From NCBI RefSeq assembly GCF_000711215.1, contig NZ_JOMF01000004.1:407970-471969 (forward strand): a stretch of 64,000 nt of DNA, read 5' to 3'. The notes under the pieces are model-generated. The model saw nothing but the letters and a program-made list of their open reading frames with translations. It did not search any database and was not told where the DNA came from. The position numbers and the translations under genes were made by a program. This document shows, in pieces, positions 1 through 8,020 of this stretch (position 1 is its first letter; the number at the start of each line of letters is the position of its first letter). Source of the DNA: Methanomicrobium mobile BP. Lineage in GTDB: Archaea > Halobacteriota > Methanomicrobia > Methanomicrobiales > Methanomicrobiaceae.

Positions 1-128
1 TCTCACGCGCACTTTCGTTAGGTTTTGTAGAATTTGCCGAATCATATTCGCCATAACAAACGCTTCTTAGAGAGTTTTGGGACGCAGTTAAGTAAACCTA
101 ACGGGATAGTATGTATCAGCGAAGTTGA

Positions 129-260
129 GAGGTGATAAGCAAGCCTACGGATAAGAAAGCAAAACACATAACGGATATAAGCCGCAAAGGCGCTGTTTAC
201 CGTTTACGTCTGTGAAATTACACGGCAGTCATAACAGAATCTGATTTAATTAAAACGTAA
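129..260 (+). pseudogene. Possible remnant of a small gene, interrupted by an in-frame TGA
   Basis: From about 129 the plus strand reads as codon-like sequence (VISKPTDKKAKHITDIS..., basic and hydrophilic) to a TGA at 213-215, and the same frame continues afterwards with plausible residues (NYTAVITESDLIKT) to a TAA at 258-260. A GTG at 132 is preceded by GAG. The simplest reading is a decayed small gene with one nonsense codon. I recognise no family. The TGA could also be a sequencing error. Selenocysteine use would need a SECIS element and is not supported by anything seen here. Confidence 0.25.
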
Positions 261-288
261 TACTTTCAAAACCGCAAAATGTGATAAC

Positions 289-390
289 ATGAACAGATCA
301 TCCATAAGAGGCATCGGTTCCGACAAAAAACTCCCTGACGAGTTCTTCGAGCTTTTCGGAATCTGCGTCAAAGACAAAAATAAGAGATAA
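289..390 (+). CDS. Small open frame or gene fragment, 33 residues
   Basis: ATG at 289 opens a 33-residue frame ending GSDKKLPDEFFELFGICVKD-KNKR with a TAA at 388-390. The composition is coding-like (acidic and aromatic residues, balanced codons), unlike the AT-rich surroundings. It may be a separate small protein or the tail of the decayed gene just upstream. No ribosome site is evident. No family recognised. Confidence 0.25.
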   Translation: MNRSSIRGIGSDKKLPDEFFELFGICVKDKNKR

Positions 391-877
391 ATGTATATTA
401 CGCAGAAATCACGGATTTTTGCAGGTATACCAAAGAGTAAAAAACACAAACTACATCCGATATTTCATGTAAAACTCACGCACCGTTACATGAAACAGTC
501 ATCCATAATTAATTCCAACGCACGTACACTAACACACTAACACACTAACTCCGAAATACAAAAGCAACGGAAAAATAGCAACCATAATTACAGCAAAATA
601 GCGTATTCATAAAATTACAACACTTAATTACAGCACCAAATTACAGCACTTAAAAAACGAACCGCAAATTAACCGCAAATTAACCGCAAATTAATCGCAT
701 ATCGATCGTTAACTTAACGCAGATGCAGATGCTTGAACAAGCATACTGTATACATCTGTGTGCTGCACGAAAGGTATCTTTTTTTATTCACGAAATTTCA
801 GAGAAATATTTACACAGATATCGGCATTTAAACTTACACGGATTTTGCACGGAACGGATAAAGGGGGAGAAAAAGAT
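391..877. other. Gene-free AT-rich stretch
   Basis: No credible reading frame was seen. It contains short repeats: ACACACTAAC near 530-548 and an 11-bp unit AACCGCAAATT repeated three times near 660-692 with a fourth degenerate copy. A GGGGGAG ribosome site for the next gene lies at 863-869. Confidence 0.6.
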
Positions 878-1255
878 ATGCAGGAGCTTGCCGCCGTTAA
901 ATACGAGATCTCAAAGTCGCGATTCTATGCGCATCTCTACCTGCTGGAGTTTCCGGATGAATACGCCGATGCCGTCGCAATTCACGAAAAGCTCTACAAA
1001 AAGGCGGCGCATCACTGTTCGGCAATGCTCTTTACGATGCCCGACGGCAGGACCGCGTCCGAGTTCAAGAACGACGGCGAGGTGGGGCACCCGGGACGGA
1101 CGCTTCTCAACATTCTTGAGGTAAACGGGCTTAATTCGCATGCGCTGATTGTTTCAAGGATATTCGGCGGCATTAAACTCGGACCTTCGGGGGTTACGCG
1201 GGCTTTCCGCGACAGCGGGGATATGGCGGTAAAACTCGCGCAGAACAAAGATTGA
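878..1255 (+). CDS. IMPACT/YigZ-like (UPF0029 N-terminal domain) protein
   Basis: A 125-residue protein matching the N-terminal domain of the YigZ/IMPACT family. The visible family signature is NDGE...GHPGRTLLNILE followed by FGGIKLGPSGVTRAF, which corresponds to the family's DDGEPsGTAGrP and yFGGikLG-GGLvRAY segments. The family includes eukaryotic IMPACT, a regulator of Gcn2. The bacterial YigZ fold has a second domain of about 80 residues that is absent here, so this is a single-domain form. I chose the ATG at 878 because GGGGGAG sits 8 bases upstream; an open frame extends upstream to 758 but looks non-coding. The molecular role is unknown. Confidence 0.75.
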   Translation: MQELAAVKYEISKSRFYAHLYLLEFPDEYADAVAIHEKLYKKAAHHCSAMLFTMPDGRTASEFKNDGEVGHPGRTLLNILEVNGLNSHALIVSRIFGGIKLGPSGVTRAFRDSGDMAVKLAQNKD

Positions 1256-1269
1256 GAGGTAAAGAGCGG

Positions 1270-1947
1270 TCACTTTTTGCGGAAGACGCCGTTTAACTCG
1301 GCACGCGGATAGCGGGCGCCGCGGACTTTCAGATCCCATCTGTGAGTATGAAGGGATACGCATTCGTAACCGCGACCGCAGAAGAGTTCGCGGACTTCGT
1401 CTTCCGTGAAGAAATGAGTCATTATTCCGTTTTTCTTCCTGTATGTCCGCGGTTCGGGGACGGCATCGCCGCAGGCTTTCATATCGGCGGCTTCAAACTC
1501 CGTGAAATAGAGGACGCCGCCCCGTTTCAGGACGCGGCAGAACTCGGATACGATTGTGCAGCGCTCCTCTTTTAATGAATGACCAATGATGTGCCGCGCA
1601 AATACGACATCGAAGGTGTCTGCCGCAAACATGAGCTTCGAGGCATCGGCGATGAGGACTTCGCCGCTCATCCTTGCGGTGAGGTTCTTCTTTGCCAGTG
1701 CGGCGGCAGTCCGCGAAAAGTCGAATGCGAAGATATCCAGACCTTTTCCCTGCATTGCCAGAAGAGTCTTGCCGTTGCCGCACCCCGCCTCAAGAACTCT
1801 CGTGCCCGCGGGCAGTTCGGGCAGATCGACTATTCCACCCCAGATATTCCCCGAACTCCTATACTGCCTCTCCCAGGATTCCCGCGGTTCCGATGAATCA
1901 TAAGGTTCCGGTGTATCTTGGGGCGGCGCTCCGGCATAGTCTGGCAT
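1270..1947 (-). CDS. SAM-dependent methyltransferase, class I
   Basis: A 225-residue class I methyltransferase of the Methyltransf_11 type. The SAM-binding motif I is VLEAGCGNGKTLLA near residues 51-64, followed by an acidic strand end (FAFDFS) and a motif with FDVVFARHIIGH. The middle contains LKRGGVLYFTEFE, the usual post-motif strand. The N-terminus is proline-rich and acidic. The substrate cannot be inferred. It is convergent with the IMPACT-like gene, 14 bases away, so the two genes end tail to tail. Confidence 0.8.
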   Translation of the reverse strand: MPDYAGAPPQDTPEPYDSSEPRESWERQYRSSGNIWGGIVDLPELPAGTRVLEAGCGNGKTLLAMQGKGLDIFAFDFSRTAAALAKKNLTARMSGEVLIADASKLMFAADTFDVVFARHIIGHSLKEERCTIVSEFCRVLKRGGVLYFTEFEAADMKACGDAVPEPRTYRKKNGIMTHFFTEDEVRELFCGRGYECVSLHTHRWDLKVRGARYPRAELNGVFRKK

Positions 1948-2034
1948 ATAATACCAATATGTAAGGACTTCCCATTAAATAACAGGATAGGGGTATTCGA
2001 TTCGGGATTCAGGATATGAATCAGGAATGAATCA

Positions 2035-2442
2035 TCATACCCATGCGGTAAGCGGCATCTGATATGAGCCCGAAGTTACCTTTGCGGCAACGGTGGGATG
2101 CTCTATCTCGGCAACCGGTGAAGACGTGCTGTAGCCTTTTAAGACGCTGCCCAACGAGAGTATTGAGACCGTAAACATCCTGCCGTCCTCCATGCGTATA
2201 TTGACGGCCTTCTTTGAACCCGATATCGTTGCGGTCCCCGCAATATTGTCCAGAAACCGTCCCCAGTTCTGCCGCACCGTCCAGACATATGCCTGGCCGC
2301 CGATGTTGACAAGCCGCTTTATCTCGGCAACGCTTACGACATAGATTCGGTTGTAAAGTCCGATCTCCAGGACCTGTATCTGCTCTCCGTTCCTGTCCTG
2401 CGCCGGGTAACCGACTCTCCTGATATATCCCGCTCTTATCAT
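2035..2442 (-). CDS. Conserved-looking hypothetical protein, 135 residues
   Basis: No family recognised. The protein is soluble, rich in beta-forming residues (YNRIYVVSVAEIKRLVNIGGQAYVW, AVNIRMEDGRMFTVSI), with no signal peptide or membrane segment. The alternating hydrophobic pattern suggests a small beta-barrel or SH3-like fold. A GGAG about 9 bases before the ATG supports the start. It is transcribed in the same direction as the methyltransferase, about 90 bases ahead of it. Confidence 0.6.
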   Translation of the reverse strand: MIRAGYIRRVGYPAQDRNGEQIQVLEIGLYNRIYVVSVAEIKRLVNIGGQAYVWTVRQNWGRFLDNIAGTATISGSKKAVNIRMEDGRMFTVSILSLGSVLKGYSTSSPVAEIEHPTVAAKVTSGSYQMPLTAWV

Positions 2443-2561
2443 TTTATTTCATCTCCGATTTTCATATTGTTTCAGCTATTGTTTGCTGTTATTCCGGCGG
2501 GGTTCGTTCGCTCTTTCCGGCGCTTTTGTCCCCGCTGTCTGTCTGATAAGAGAATTGACTT

Positions 2562-2762
2562 AGGGTATATAAATCAACTAGCCGTGCGCGGTGCGAAAGT
2601 GAAATTTTCATCGGGCAGGTTCCCGATTGTTACGGTAATCATCCCGATTTTAAAATTGGGCACAAATACGAGGTATTTCGGATACGGTCAATGTGACGGA
2701 GTCAGTCCCGACAAATTAAATTCAAGTACTTACTGCGCATATATCCTATCACGGGTATAATC
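2562..2762 (+). promoter_or_regulatory. TATA box and structured leader upstream of hxlB
   Basis: A strong TATA box (GGGTATATAAATC) lies at about 2563-2575, predicting a start near 2598, some 165 bases before hxlB. The intervening sequence can form TCGGG/CCCGA (about 2610-2627) and a near-palindromic CCCGATTTT/AAAATTGGG (about 2644-2661). A second TATA-like CATATATCC lies at about 2739-2747, close enough to hxlB to give a leaderless transcript. The first TATA may serve a separate small RNA or a long leader. Confidence 0.4.
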
Positions 2763-3377
2763 ATGAGTCTTCCAATGCCGAGTGTAAAATACTTCATGGG
2801 GCAGATGACCTCGGAACTGTCCAATCTTGCCGCACGCATCTCCGATGAGAGCATAGAAAGGTTTACCGCCGAAATCCTGAAGGAAAGGCGAATATATCTG
2901 GCAGGCGCCGGTCGTTCGGGTCTGATTGCGCGTGCGTTCGCAATGAGACTCATGCATCTGGGCATGGAAAGCTACGTTGTCGGCGAAACCGTCACGCCCG
3001 CCATGCGAAAAGACGACATGCTCATAATAATCTCGGGTTCCGGCGAGACCAGAACGATGATAGACAATGCCGTCACCGCAAAGAGCATAGGCGGTCTCGT
3101 ATGCCTGATTACAGGTCATCCTGAGTCCAAAATAGCGGCGATATCCGATCTTGTGATATGTCTTCCGGCGGAAGCGCATAACGCGGAACTTGACAGCACC
3201 TACGAGATAAGGCAGCTCAAAGGCGAATCCAAATCGCTTTCAATGCCGCTGATGAGGCTCGGAACACTCTTCGAGACCTCCGCACTCGTCTTCGCGGACG
3301 CGTTTATCGCCTCGATAATCGAGATAAAACACTGCGATATCAAAGAAGTCGTTGACAGATTCTCGAATATCCAGTAA
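2763..3377 (+). CDS. hxlB: 6-phospho-3-hexuloisomerase (SIS-domain)
   Basis: A 204-residue SIS-fold sugar isomerase of the archaeal HxlB/PHI type (family about 180-210 residues). It interconverts arabino-3-hexulose 6-phosphate and fructose 6-phosphate; in archaea this runs in the ribulose-monophosphate route that supplies pentose phosphates when transketolase-type enzymes are absent. Visible signatures: IYLAGAGRSGLIARAFAMRL (phosphosugar-binding loop), VVGETVTPAM, IIISGSGETRTM, and the C-terminal FETSALVFADAFI typical of PHI. The ATG at 2763 is followed by a second ATG at 2775 that is also possible. No 3-hexulose-6-phosphate synthase is adjacent. Confidence 0.85.
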   Translation: MSLPMPSVKYFMGQMTSELSNLAARISDESIERFTAEILKERRIYLAGAGRSGLIARAFAMRLMHLGMESYVVGETVTPAMRKDDMLIIISGSGETRTMIDNAVTAKSIGGLVCLITGHPESKIAAISDLVICLPAEAHNAELDSTYEIRQLKGESKSLSMPLMRLGTLFETSALVFADAFIASIIEIKHCDIKEVVDRFSNIQ

Positions 3378-3506
3378 ATACACCAAATACACTAAATACA
3401 CTTAATGCACATAATTCACCCGATACACTCACTACATTTTTATACAGATGACCGGTAAACTCCTGTCGTGTCATACACGTTTTTATCTTTGGAAAGCCCA
3501 TTTATT

Positions 3507-3822
3507 AACGGGACTAGTCCGGGTGGTTAGGCGTCACCTGTTGCCCGAAACCGTCATACGCGGGGGACGAAGTCTGTCGGGCGGCTTTGGCGACCTGCTT
3601 TTGAAACATACAACCCGACTGCGAAGCCTCGTCCTGAGAGATCAGTGTAAAAGATTGGTTCAATTCCGGAAGGAATTGTCCGCTTTGAATCGCGGAGACC
3701 GGTTCAGGCCCGGAAGGGAGCAGACTTACCGTGAACATCTGGTGCCCTCAGGGTTGCGGGGTGGAGAAGGGAAGATGCAACGGATTCAGGCACGCGATTC
3801 CCACCGACAGGCGTGTCCCGTT
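3507..3822 (+). ncRNA. Signal recognition particle 7S RNA
   Basis: Archaeal SRP RNA. The diagnostic helix 8 element GCCCGGAAGGGAGCAG is at about 3708-3723, containing the GGAAG tetraloop region and the SRP54-binding asymmetric loop. The Alu-domain start GGGTGGTTAGGCG lies at 3521-3533. Terminal helix 1 is visible: AACGGGAC at 3507-3514 pairs with GTCCCGTT at 3815-3822, which sets the ends and gives about 316 nt, the usual archaeal size. The RNA scaffolds SRP19 and SRP54 for co-translational targeting to the membrane. Open frames over this span are shadows. Confidence 0.93.
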
Positions 3823-4058
3823 TGTTTTGGCTCAAGCCTCCCGTATATTTTAAAGGGATATTAAAAGGAAAACAGGGATCTTTTCTCTAAATTCAGCTTA
3901 TTTCTTTGTGATTCATGACCTTGATCGCATAAATCATACATATATTATATGTTCCATGAGTGTCAAAGTTCTCAAACGGGAAAAGGAAATGCTCATCATT
4001 AATAAACCCATTTAGAAACCATCACTATCAATAAACTCCAAATAAAACATATCAGACA

Positions 4059-5024
4059 ATGGCAAAAGTAACAATCATCGGCGCTTCCGGAAAAGTGGGT
4101 CAATTCGCCGCATACTCAATCTCGGCAATACCTTACGTCAAAAAAATGCTTCTCTTCGGAAGAAAAGGTAACGAGGACGTGCTGGAAGGCACAAAATGGG
4201 ATTTTATCGACAACTTCGCGGCACTCGGACGCGACGTAATGCTCCAGTGGAGCTGCGACCCCAAAGACCTCGAAGGCTCTGACATCGTCATAATAACGGC
4301 GGGAATCCCGCGCCGCGCCGGTCAGGACAGACTCGACCTTGCGAAGCAGAACGCCGTCATAATCGCCAAATACTCCCGGATGATAGCGGAAAACGCGCCG
4401 GACTCAATAATCTTCGTAGTCTCCAACCCCGTCGACGTCATGACCTCGGTTGCGCTGAAATACTCAGGTTTCCCGCAGAACCGCGTATTCGGTCTGGGAA
4501 CACACCTTGACTCGATGCGCCTGAAATCCTTCGTCGCGCACCACTTCAAGGTACATGTCTCGGAGGTTCACACCCGTATCATCGGAGAACACGGCGCAAG
4601 CATGGTGCCGCTCTGGTCCGCGACAACAATCGGCGGTATACAGATAAGCAATCTGCCGAAATTCGACAGCCTGCCGAAAGAAGAGATGGTCCACTGGGTA
4701 CTTAATGCCGGGTCACACATCATCGAGAAGAGCGGCGCCACCATCTACGGACCGGGCGCCGCAATAGCCACGCTCGTAAAGACCGTGCTCGGCGACGAGA
4801 ACAGGATTCTCTCGGTCTCGGCATACGTCAACAGCGAGGTTCACGGCATCGGAAACGTAAGCATAGGAGTGCCCGCCCGCATCAACAGAAAAGGTGTATT
4901 CCCGGTCTCGATTATGATAAGCGAGGACGAGGTCAACCAGTTCAAGATCTCGGTCGAGAAGATTAAAGCCGCCACTGCCGATGTCATGAACGGACTTGAC
5001 GAACGGATTGCCGCCGAAGAATAA
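4059..5024 (+). CDS. mdh: Malate dehydrogenase (LDH/MDH superfamily)
   Basis: A 321-residue NAD(P)-dependent dehydrogenase converting oxaloacetate and malate. The Rossmann glycine loop is GASGKVG at residues 8-14; the active-site histidine is His178 in IIGEHGASMVPLWS; substrate arginines are in GIPRRAGQDR (residues 82-91) and LDSMR. The arginine where lactate dehydrogenases have glutamine (PR rather than PQ) favours malate. In methanogens this enzyme belongs to the reductive arm of the incomplete TCA cycle. It stands alone between the SRP RNA and a large gene-poor region. No clear ribosome site is seen. Confidence 0.88.
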   Translation: MAKVTIIGASGKVGQFAAYSISAIPYVKKMLLFGRKGNEDVLEGTKWDFIDNFAALGRDVMLQWSCDPKDLEGSDIVIITAGIPRRAGQDRLDLAKQNAVIIAKYSRMIAENAPDSIIFVVSNPVDVMTSVALKYSGFPQNRVFGLGTHLDSMRLKSFVAHHFKVHVSEVHTRIIGEHGASMVPLWSATTIGGIQISNLPKFDSLPKEEMVHWVLNAGSHIIEKSGATIYGPGAAIATLVKTVLGDENRILSVSAYVNSEVHGIGNVSIGVPARINRKGVFPVSIMISEDEVNQFKISVEKIKAATADVMNGLDERIAAEE

Positions 5025-5101
5025 TTTTAAAGACAAATACAAAAGAACAATACTTTTTTTTTAATTTCTAAATTCCGTGCCAGGCAATGCTCAACGATAA
5101 A

Positions 5102-5165
5102 GCACGGACAATAACGGATTATACACGGAGAATACACGGATTAAACACGGATATAACACGGAAAC
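5102..5165. repeat. Imperfect ACACGGA repeats after mdh
   Basis: Five to six imperfect copies of a 10-13-bp unit containing CACGGA (AGCACGGACAAT, ATACACGGAGA, ATACACGGATT, AAACACGGATAT, AACACGGAAAC). They lie about 80 bases after the stop codon of malate dehydrogenase. No coding potential. Confidence 0.7.
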
Positions 5166-5182
5166 TTTAAAGGACTGATATA

Positions 5183-5404
5183 CTTTTTAAAATGAGAAAA
5201 ATCTTTTCCCGCAACAGAAGAAGGTTTAAACAATTTTCGGGATTACTTAGGAGATAATCCCGTATTTACAAGCAACTTTATTTTTTCTTATCTGACCGCC
5301 TCCCTCAGTGGTCGTCTGATTAGAAAGTTCTCGCGAGAGTATATAAATGGACCAAATTCACCTTGGCGTATTGTATAACCGCGAGGTTAGACCGATGCAC
5401 AAAG
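5183..5404 (+). repeat. Promoter/leader cassette, copy 1 of a ~220-bp direct repeat
   Basis: Copy 1 matches copy 2 at 5696-5918 over its whole length with one 1-base indel and about a dozen substitutions by eye. In order it holds: a hairpin GGGATTA/TAATCCC (5239-5245, 5255-5261), a weaker stem GACCGC/GTGGTC, a perfect palindrome TCTCGCGAGA (5329-5338), a TATA box (GTATATAAATGG, 5339-5350), a GAGGT ribosome site (5383-5387) and ATGCACAAAG (5395-5404). It looks like a complete expression signal for a small reading frame. Confidence 0.85.
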
Positions 5405-5460
5405 AGCATAGCCCGCAGCCAAAAGACCGTATCCGAAAGACCATAGCCGAAAGTGCCTGA
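5395..5460 (+). CDS. Possible 21-residue peptide from cassette copy 1
   Basis: The ATG at 5395 has GAGGT seven bases upstream and a TATA box about 45 bases upstream. It encodes MHKEHSPQPKDRIRKTIAES-A and stops at TGA 5458-5460. In cassette copy 2 the equivalent frame (5909-5926) is only MHKVY. The different lengths suggest either decayed copies of one gene or a leader-peptide arrangement. Function unknown. Confidence 0.3.
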   Translation: MHKEHSPQPKDRIRKTIAESA

Positions 5461-5578
5461 CGAAAAGCACTGAAGACGGGCATTGACGAAGAGTATTGCA
5501 GGATGAGGAACGGCGGACGAGAATCGCGGATGAAGATAACGGGATGAGTATAACGGTATGGGGGCAGCCGTAAAAGAA

Positions 5579-5665
5579 CCGAATGTGAATAGCCGAATGT
5601 GAATAGCTGAATCTGAATAGCTGGATGTGAATAACCGAATATGAATAACCGAATATGAATTACTG
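5579..5665. repeat. 14-bp tandem repeat, about six units
   Basis: Unit close to CCGAATGTGAATAG with substitutions (CTGAATCTGAATAG, CTGGATGTGAATAA, CCGAATATGAATAA). The 14-bp period is not a multiple of three, so it is unlikely to encode repeats of one peptide. It lies between the two cassette copies. Confidence 0.8.
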
Positions 5666-5695
5666 AAGATAACGGTATTCTTGGAAACTTTTAGC

Positions 5696-5918
5696 TTTTT
5701 GAAAATGAGAAAAATCTTTTCCCGCAACAGAAGAAGGTTTAAACAATTTTTTGGGATTACTTAGGAGATAATCCCGTATTTACAAGCAACTTTATTTTTT
5801 CTTATCTGACCGCCTCCCTTAGTGGTCGTCTGATTAGAAAGTTCTCGCGAGAGTATATAAATGGACCAAATTCCCTCGGGCGTATTGTATAACCGCGAGG
5901 TTAGACTTATGCACAAAG
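5696..5918 (+). repeat. Promoter/leader cassette, copy 2
   Basis: Second copy of the element at 5183-5404, offset by 513-514 bases. The upstream hairpin, the TCTCGCGAGA palindrome, the TATA box (about 5853-5863), the GAGGT site and the ATGCACAAAG start are all retained. The frame behind it ends after five codons (TGA 5924-5926). About 50 bases further on, CGGACAT/ATGTCCG (about 5979-5993) forms a terminator-like hairpin. Confidence 0.85.
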
Positions 5919-6795
5919 TGTATTGACTCTGATACGATGAAAGTATAACGGGACGCGGTCTGAAAAAATGCCTGAAAAACGGACATAATGTCCGGAATTT
6001 CGGATAATTATATCTTTTTGGTTTAAATGATGATTAATACGTATTACGTAAAAGGAAACGGTAGGTTTTGGTTTTGTTCCGCTTTTGATGTTTATTTTCC
6101 GGTGTTTTGTTTTCCGTTGTTATGATAGGTTGATTTTCCGGTCTTTCAGGAGTCGAATTATCGGTTCTCTATTTCGGTTATTACGGATACATCACCCTGT
6201 CGGTTTTTAGGTTTCGGTTATGATAATCGTCTTTTCAGATTATGAGATTTTTCGGATACCTTATCCGATATCAAGGCTTTTAGTTAAATGACTACCAATT
6301 TTTTGCTTGTTTTCGTTTTGTTTCGTTTCGAACGGACATTATATGTTATCAATATGGATGGATGAGACCTTTTCTCGCATAAAAAGGTGATTCAAATCTT
6401 GTTTGCTGAAGATAACCAAAACCTGCCGTCATGTTTCTCTGCACATTATTTTCAGTACGATAACAGTACATGCTTTTTCAGACCACCTCCGCTGAACAGT
6501 CTATGATAGTCAATAGGACCCCGTACTATATATATTTAATTTGTGGTCGAAATCCTGCCGATGAGCCGCCCGCCGAACGAAAAAACTGACATTCGGAACG
6601 ACAGAAAAAGTTGGCAACTATATATTGTTTAGCATGACGCCCGCAAAAAGAATATCAAAAAATAACGGAATAATTTCAAAACAAATGGCAAATATGAGAT
6701 ATATTCGCCAAACAAAATTGCCGCACAAAACGGAAAGGGATTGAAGGATTGACAAAGATAAGGCATCCGTCAACCGTAAGGGGGTATTTGCGGCA
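5919..6795. other. Gene-free, T-rich intergenic stretch
   Basis: I see no credible gene. It contains the hairpin noted for cassette copy 2, a strongly T/G-rich centre (about 6060-6340), and a TATA-like TACTATATATATTTAAT near 6524-6540. It ends at the 3' end of the DUF368 gene, which is transcribed toward it. Confidence 0.5.
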
Positions 6796-7686
6796 CTATT
6801 GCGATGTCTGCTCTTTTGATATGCAATTGCGTTTGACAAATTCCAGTATAACCGGAATGGCAACTCCCGCAACGGCACAGGCGATGACGGCGGTCGTAAA
6901 ACCTCCGCTCAGCTCCACTTTGCCGATTAAAAGGCGGGATGTGCCGATCATAAGACCCGTAAGCATGGCAAGCATCGCGGCATGATAGCGGCTGAGCAGA
7001 AACTTGAGTACCTTTGTGAAACCCAGAATTCCCAAAATACCTCCCGCGCTGAAGACAACGAGCGGCACTATGTTCATTGTGTGAATACAATTCAGAAGAT
7101 ACTCATACTGATTGAAGATTAACGTGATGTATGCCCCCGAAATTCCGGGGAGGATCATCGCGCAGAACGCAACCATTCCGGTCAGGAAGAGCACGGGATA
7201 AGAGTTCCCGAGCATCGCCGGCTCAAGCCCGCCCACAAGATAACCGATGACAAGACCCGCCAATGCCGAGCAGACGACCGCGACTATATTGCCGCGGGAC
7301 TCAACTGACCCTATCTCCAGAAGAATCAAGACGGCGGAGGCTATGATAAGCCCGAAGAAAAAGCTGTACGTAAATGCGGTATAACTCTCAAGAAGCATCG
7401 AGATTATCTTCGAGACCGTAACCGCGGCAGCAACGATACCTGATACGAGGACGACGAGGAAGAAGAAATCCATGTATTTAAGCTCGGCGACGAAAGCCTT
7501 TCTGTCCGTGAAAAATGTCTTCAGAAGGACATCGGGGCGTATGTTTCCGATTGCCGTCACAAGCCGCTCGTAAATTCCCGTCAGAAGCGCAATCGTGCCC
7601 CCCGAAACTCCCGGGATAATGTCGCACGCACCCATCAGAAAGCCGCGTACAAGAATTAAAAGATATTCGCTTACGGTTTTATCCAT
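6796..7686 (-). CDS. DUF368 family polytopic membrane protein
   Basis: A 296-residue membrane protein of the DUF368 family. The family signature is duplicated: DIIPGVSGGTIALLTGIY at residues 22-39 and MILPGISGAYITLIFNQYE in the second half, so the protein is an internal tandem repeat. About eight to nine hydrophobic segments are visible. DUF368 proteins have been linked to polyprenyl-phosphate handling in bacteria; whether that holds in archaea is inference. No operon partner. Confidence 0.85.
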   Translation of the reverse strand: MDKTVSEYLLILVRGFLMGACDIIPGVSGGTIALLTGIYERLVTAIGNIRPDVLLKTFFTDRKAFVAELKYMDFFFLVVLVSGIVAAAVTVSKIISMLLESYTAFTYSFFFGLIIASAVLILLEIGSVESRGNIVAVVCSALAGLVIGYLVGGLEPAMLGNSYPVLFLTGMVAFCAMILPGISGAYITLIFNQYEYLLNCIHTMNIVPLVVFSAGGILGILGFTKVLKFLLSRYHAAMLAMLTGLMIGTSRLLIGKVELSGGFTTAVIACAVAGVAIPVILEFVKRNCISKEQTSQ

Positions 7687-8020
7687 TCTCTAAGAATTTA
7701 CGGTCACGACATATATATGTCGCGAAATATCTTCGTGACACGCGGCATTCAAACGGGACAATATAAAGGGACAATATAAAGGGACAATATAACCGGACTA
7801 TTTAGCCGCGACATTCATAAAATGACATAAAGGGCATCAGTACCCTGCTTCATCAGCAAAACACCCCATAAAGAGATGTCTTTCAGTGGGGGTAACTTTC
7901 ATCATCTGCCCGAAAACTTACTTTCGCTTAGTTATTTGAGAATTCTACATGATATATATGACTCAGATTGCGACTCAAAAAACAGATCCTTAATTACAGT
8001 ATAACTCATAAAATTCTGTC
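7687..8020. promoter_or_regulatory. Divergent promoter region of DUF368 and Orc1/Cdc6 paralogue
   Basis: This gap holds divergent promoters. A 13-bp unit GGGACAATATAAA occurs three times at 7755-7793, each containing a TATA-like core. GATATATATGAC at about 7950-7961 is the best TATA box for the Orc1/Cdc6 gene and would give a leader of about 40 bases. The GTCTTTCAGTGGGGGTAAC at about 7877 only weakly resembles an origin-recognition box. Confidence 0.5.
7755..7793. repeat. 13-bp tandem repeat with TATA-like cores, three units
   Basis: GGGACAATATAAA at 7755-7767, the same at 7768-7780, and GGGACAATATAAC at 7781-7793. Located upstream of the DUF368 gene start. Confidence 0.85.

Noticed and set aside
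213..215. Selenocysteine codon
   Set aside because: A single TGA in a short decayed-looking frame. No SECIS-like stem was recognised.
2467..2760. 97-residue plus-strand frame ahead of hxlB
   Set aside because: It crosses a strong TATA box and has no ribosome site or domain.
3448..3864. 138-residue frame over the SRP RNA
   Set aside because: The sequence is a structural RNA with known conserved elements.
5320..5727. 135-residue minus-strand open frame over the 14-bp repeats
   Set aside because: It is made mostly of translated repeat (HIRLFT/SAIHIRLFT) and overlaps both promoter cassettes.
7870..7900. ORB-like site before the second Orc1/Cdc6 gene
   Set aside because: It has a G-run and a partial TTTCAGTGG but no dyad, so it does not meet the pattern of the other five sites.
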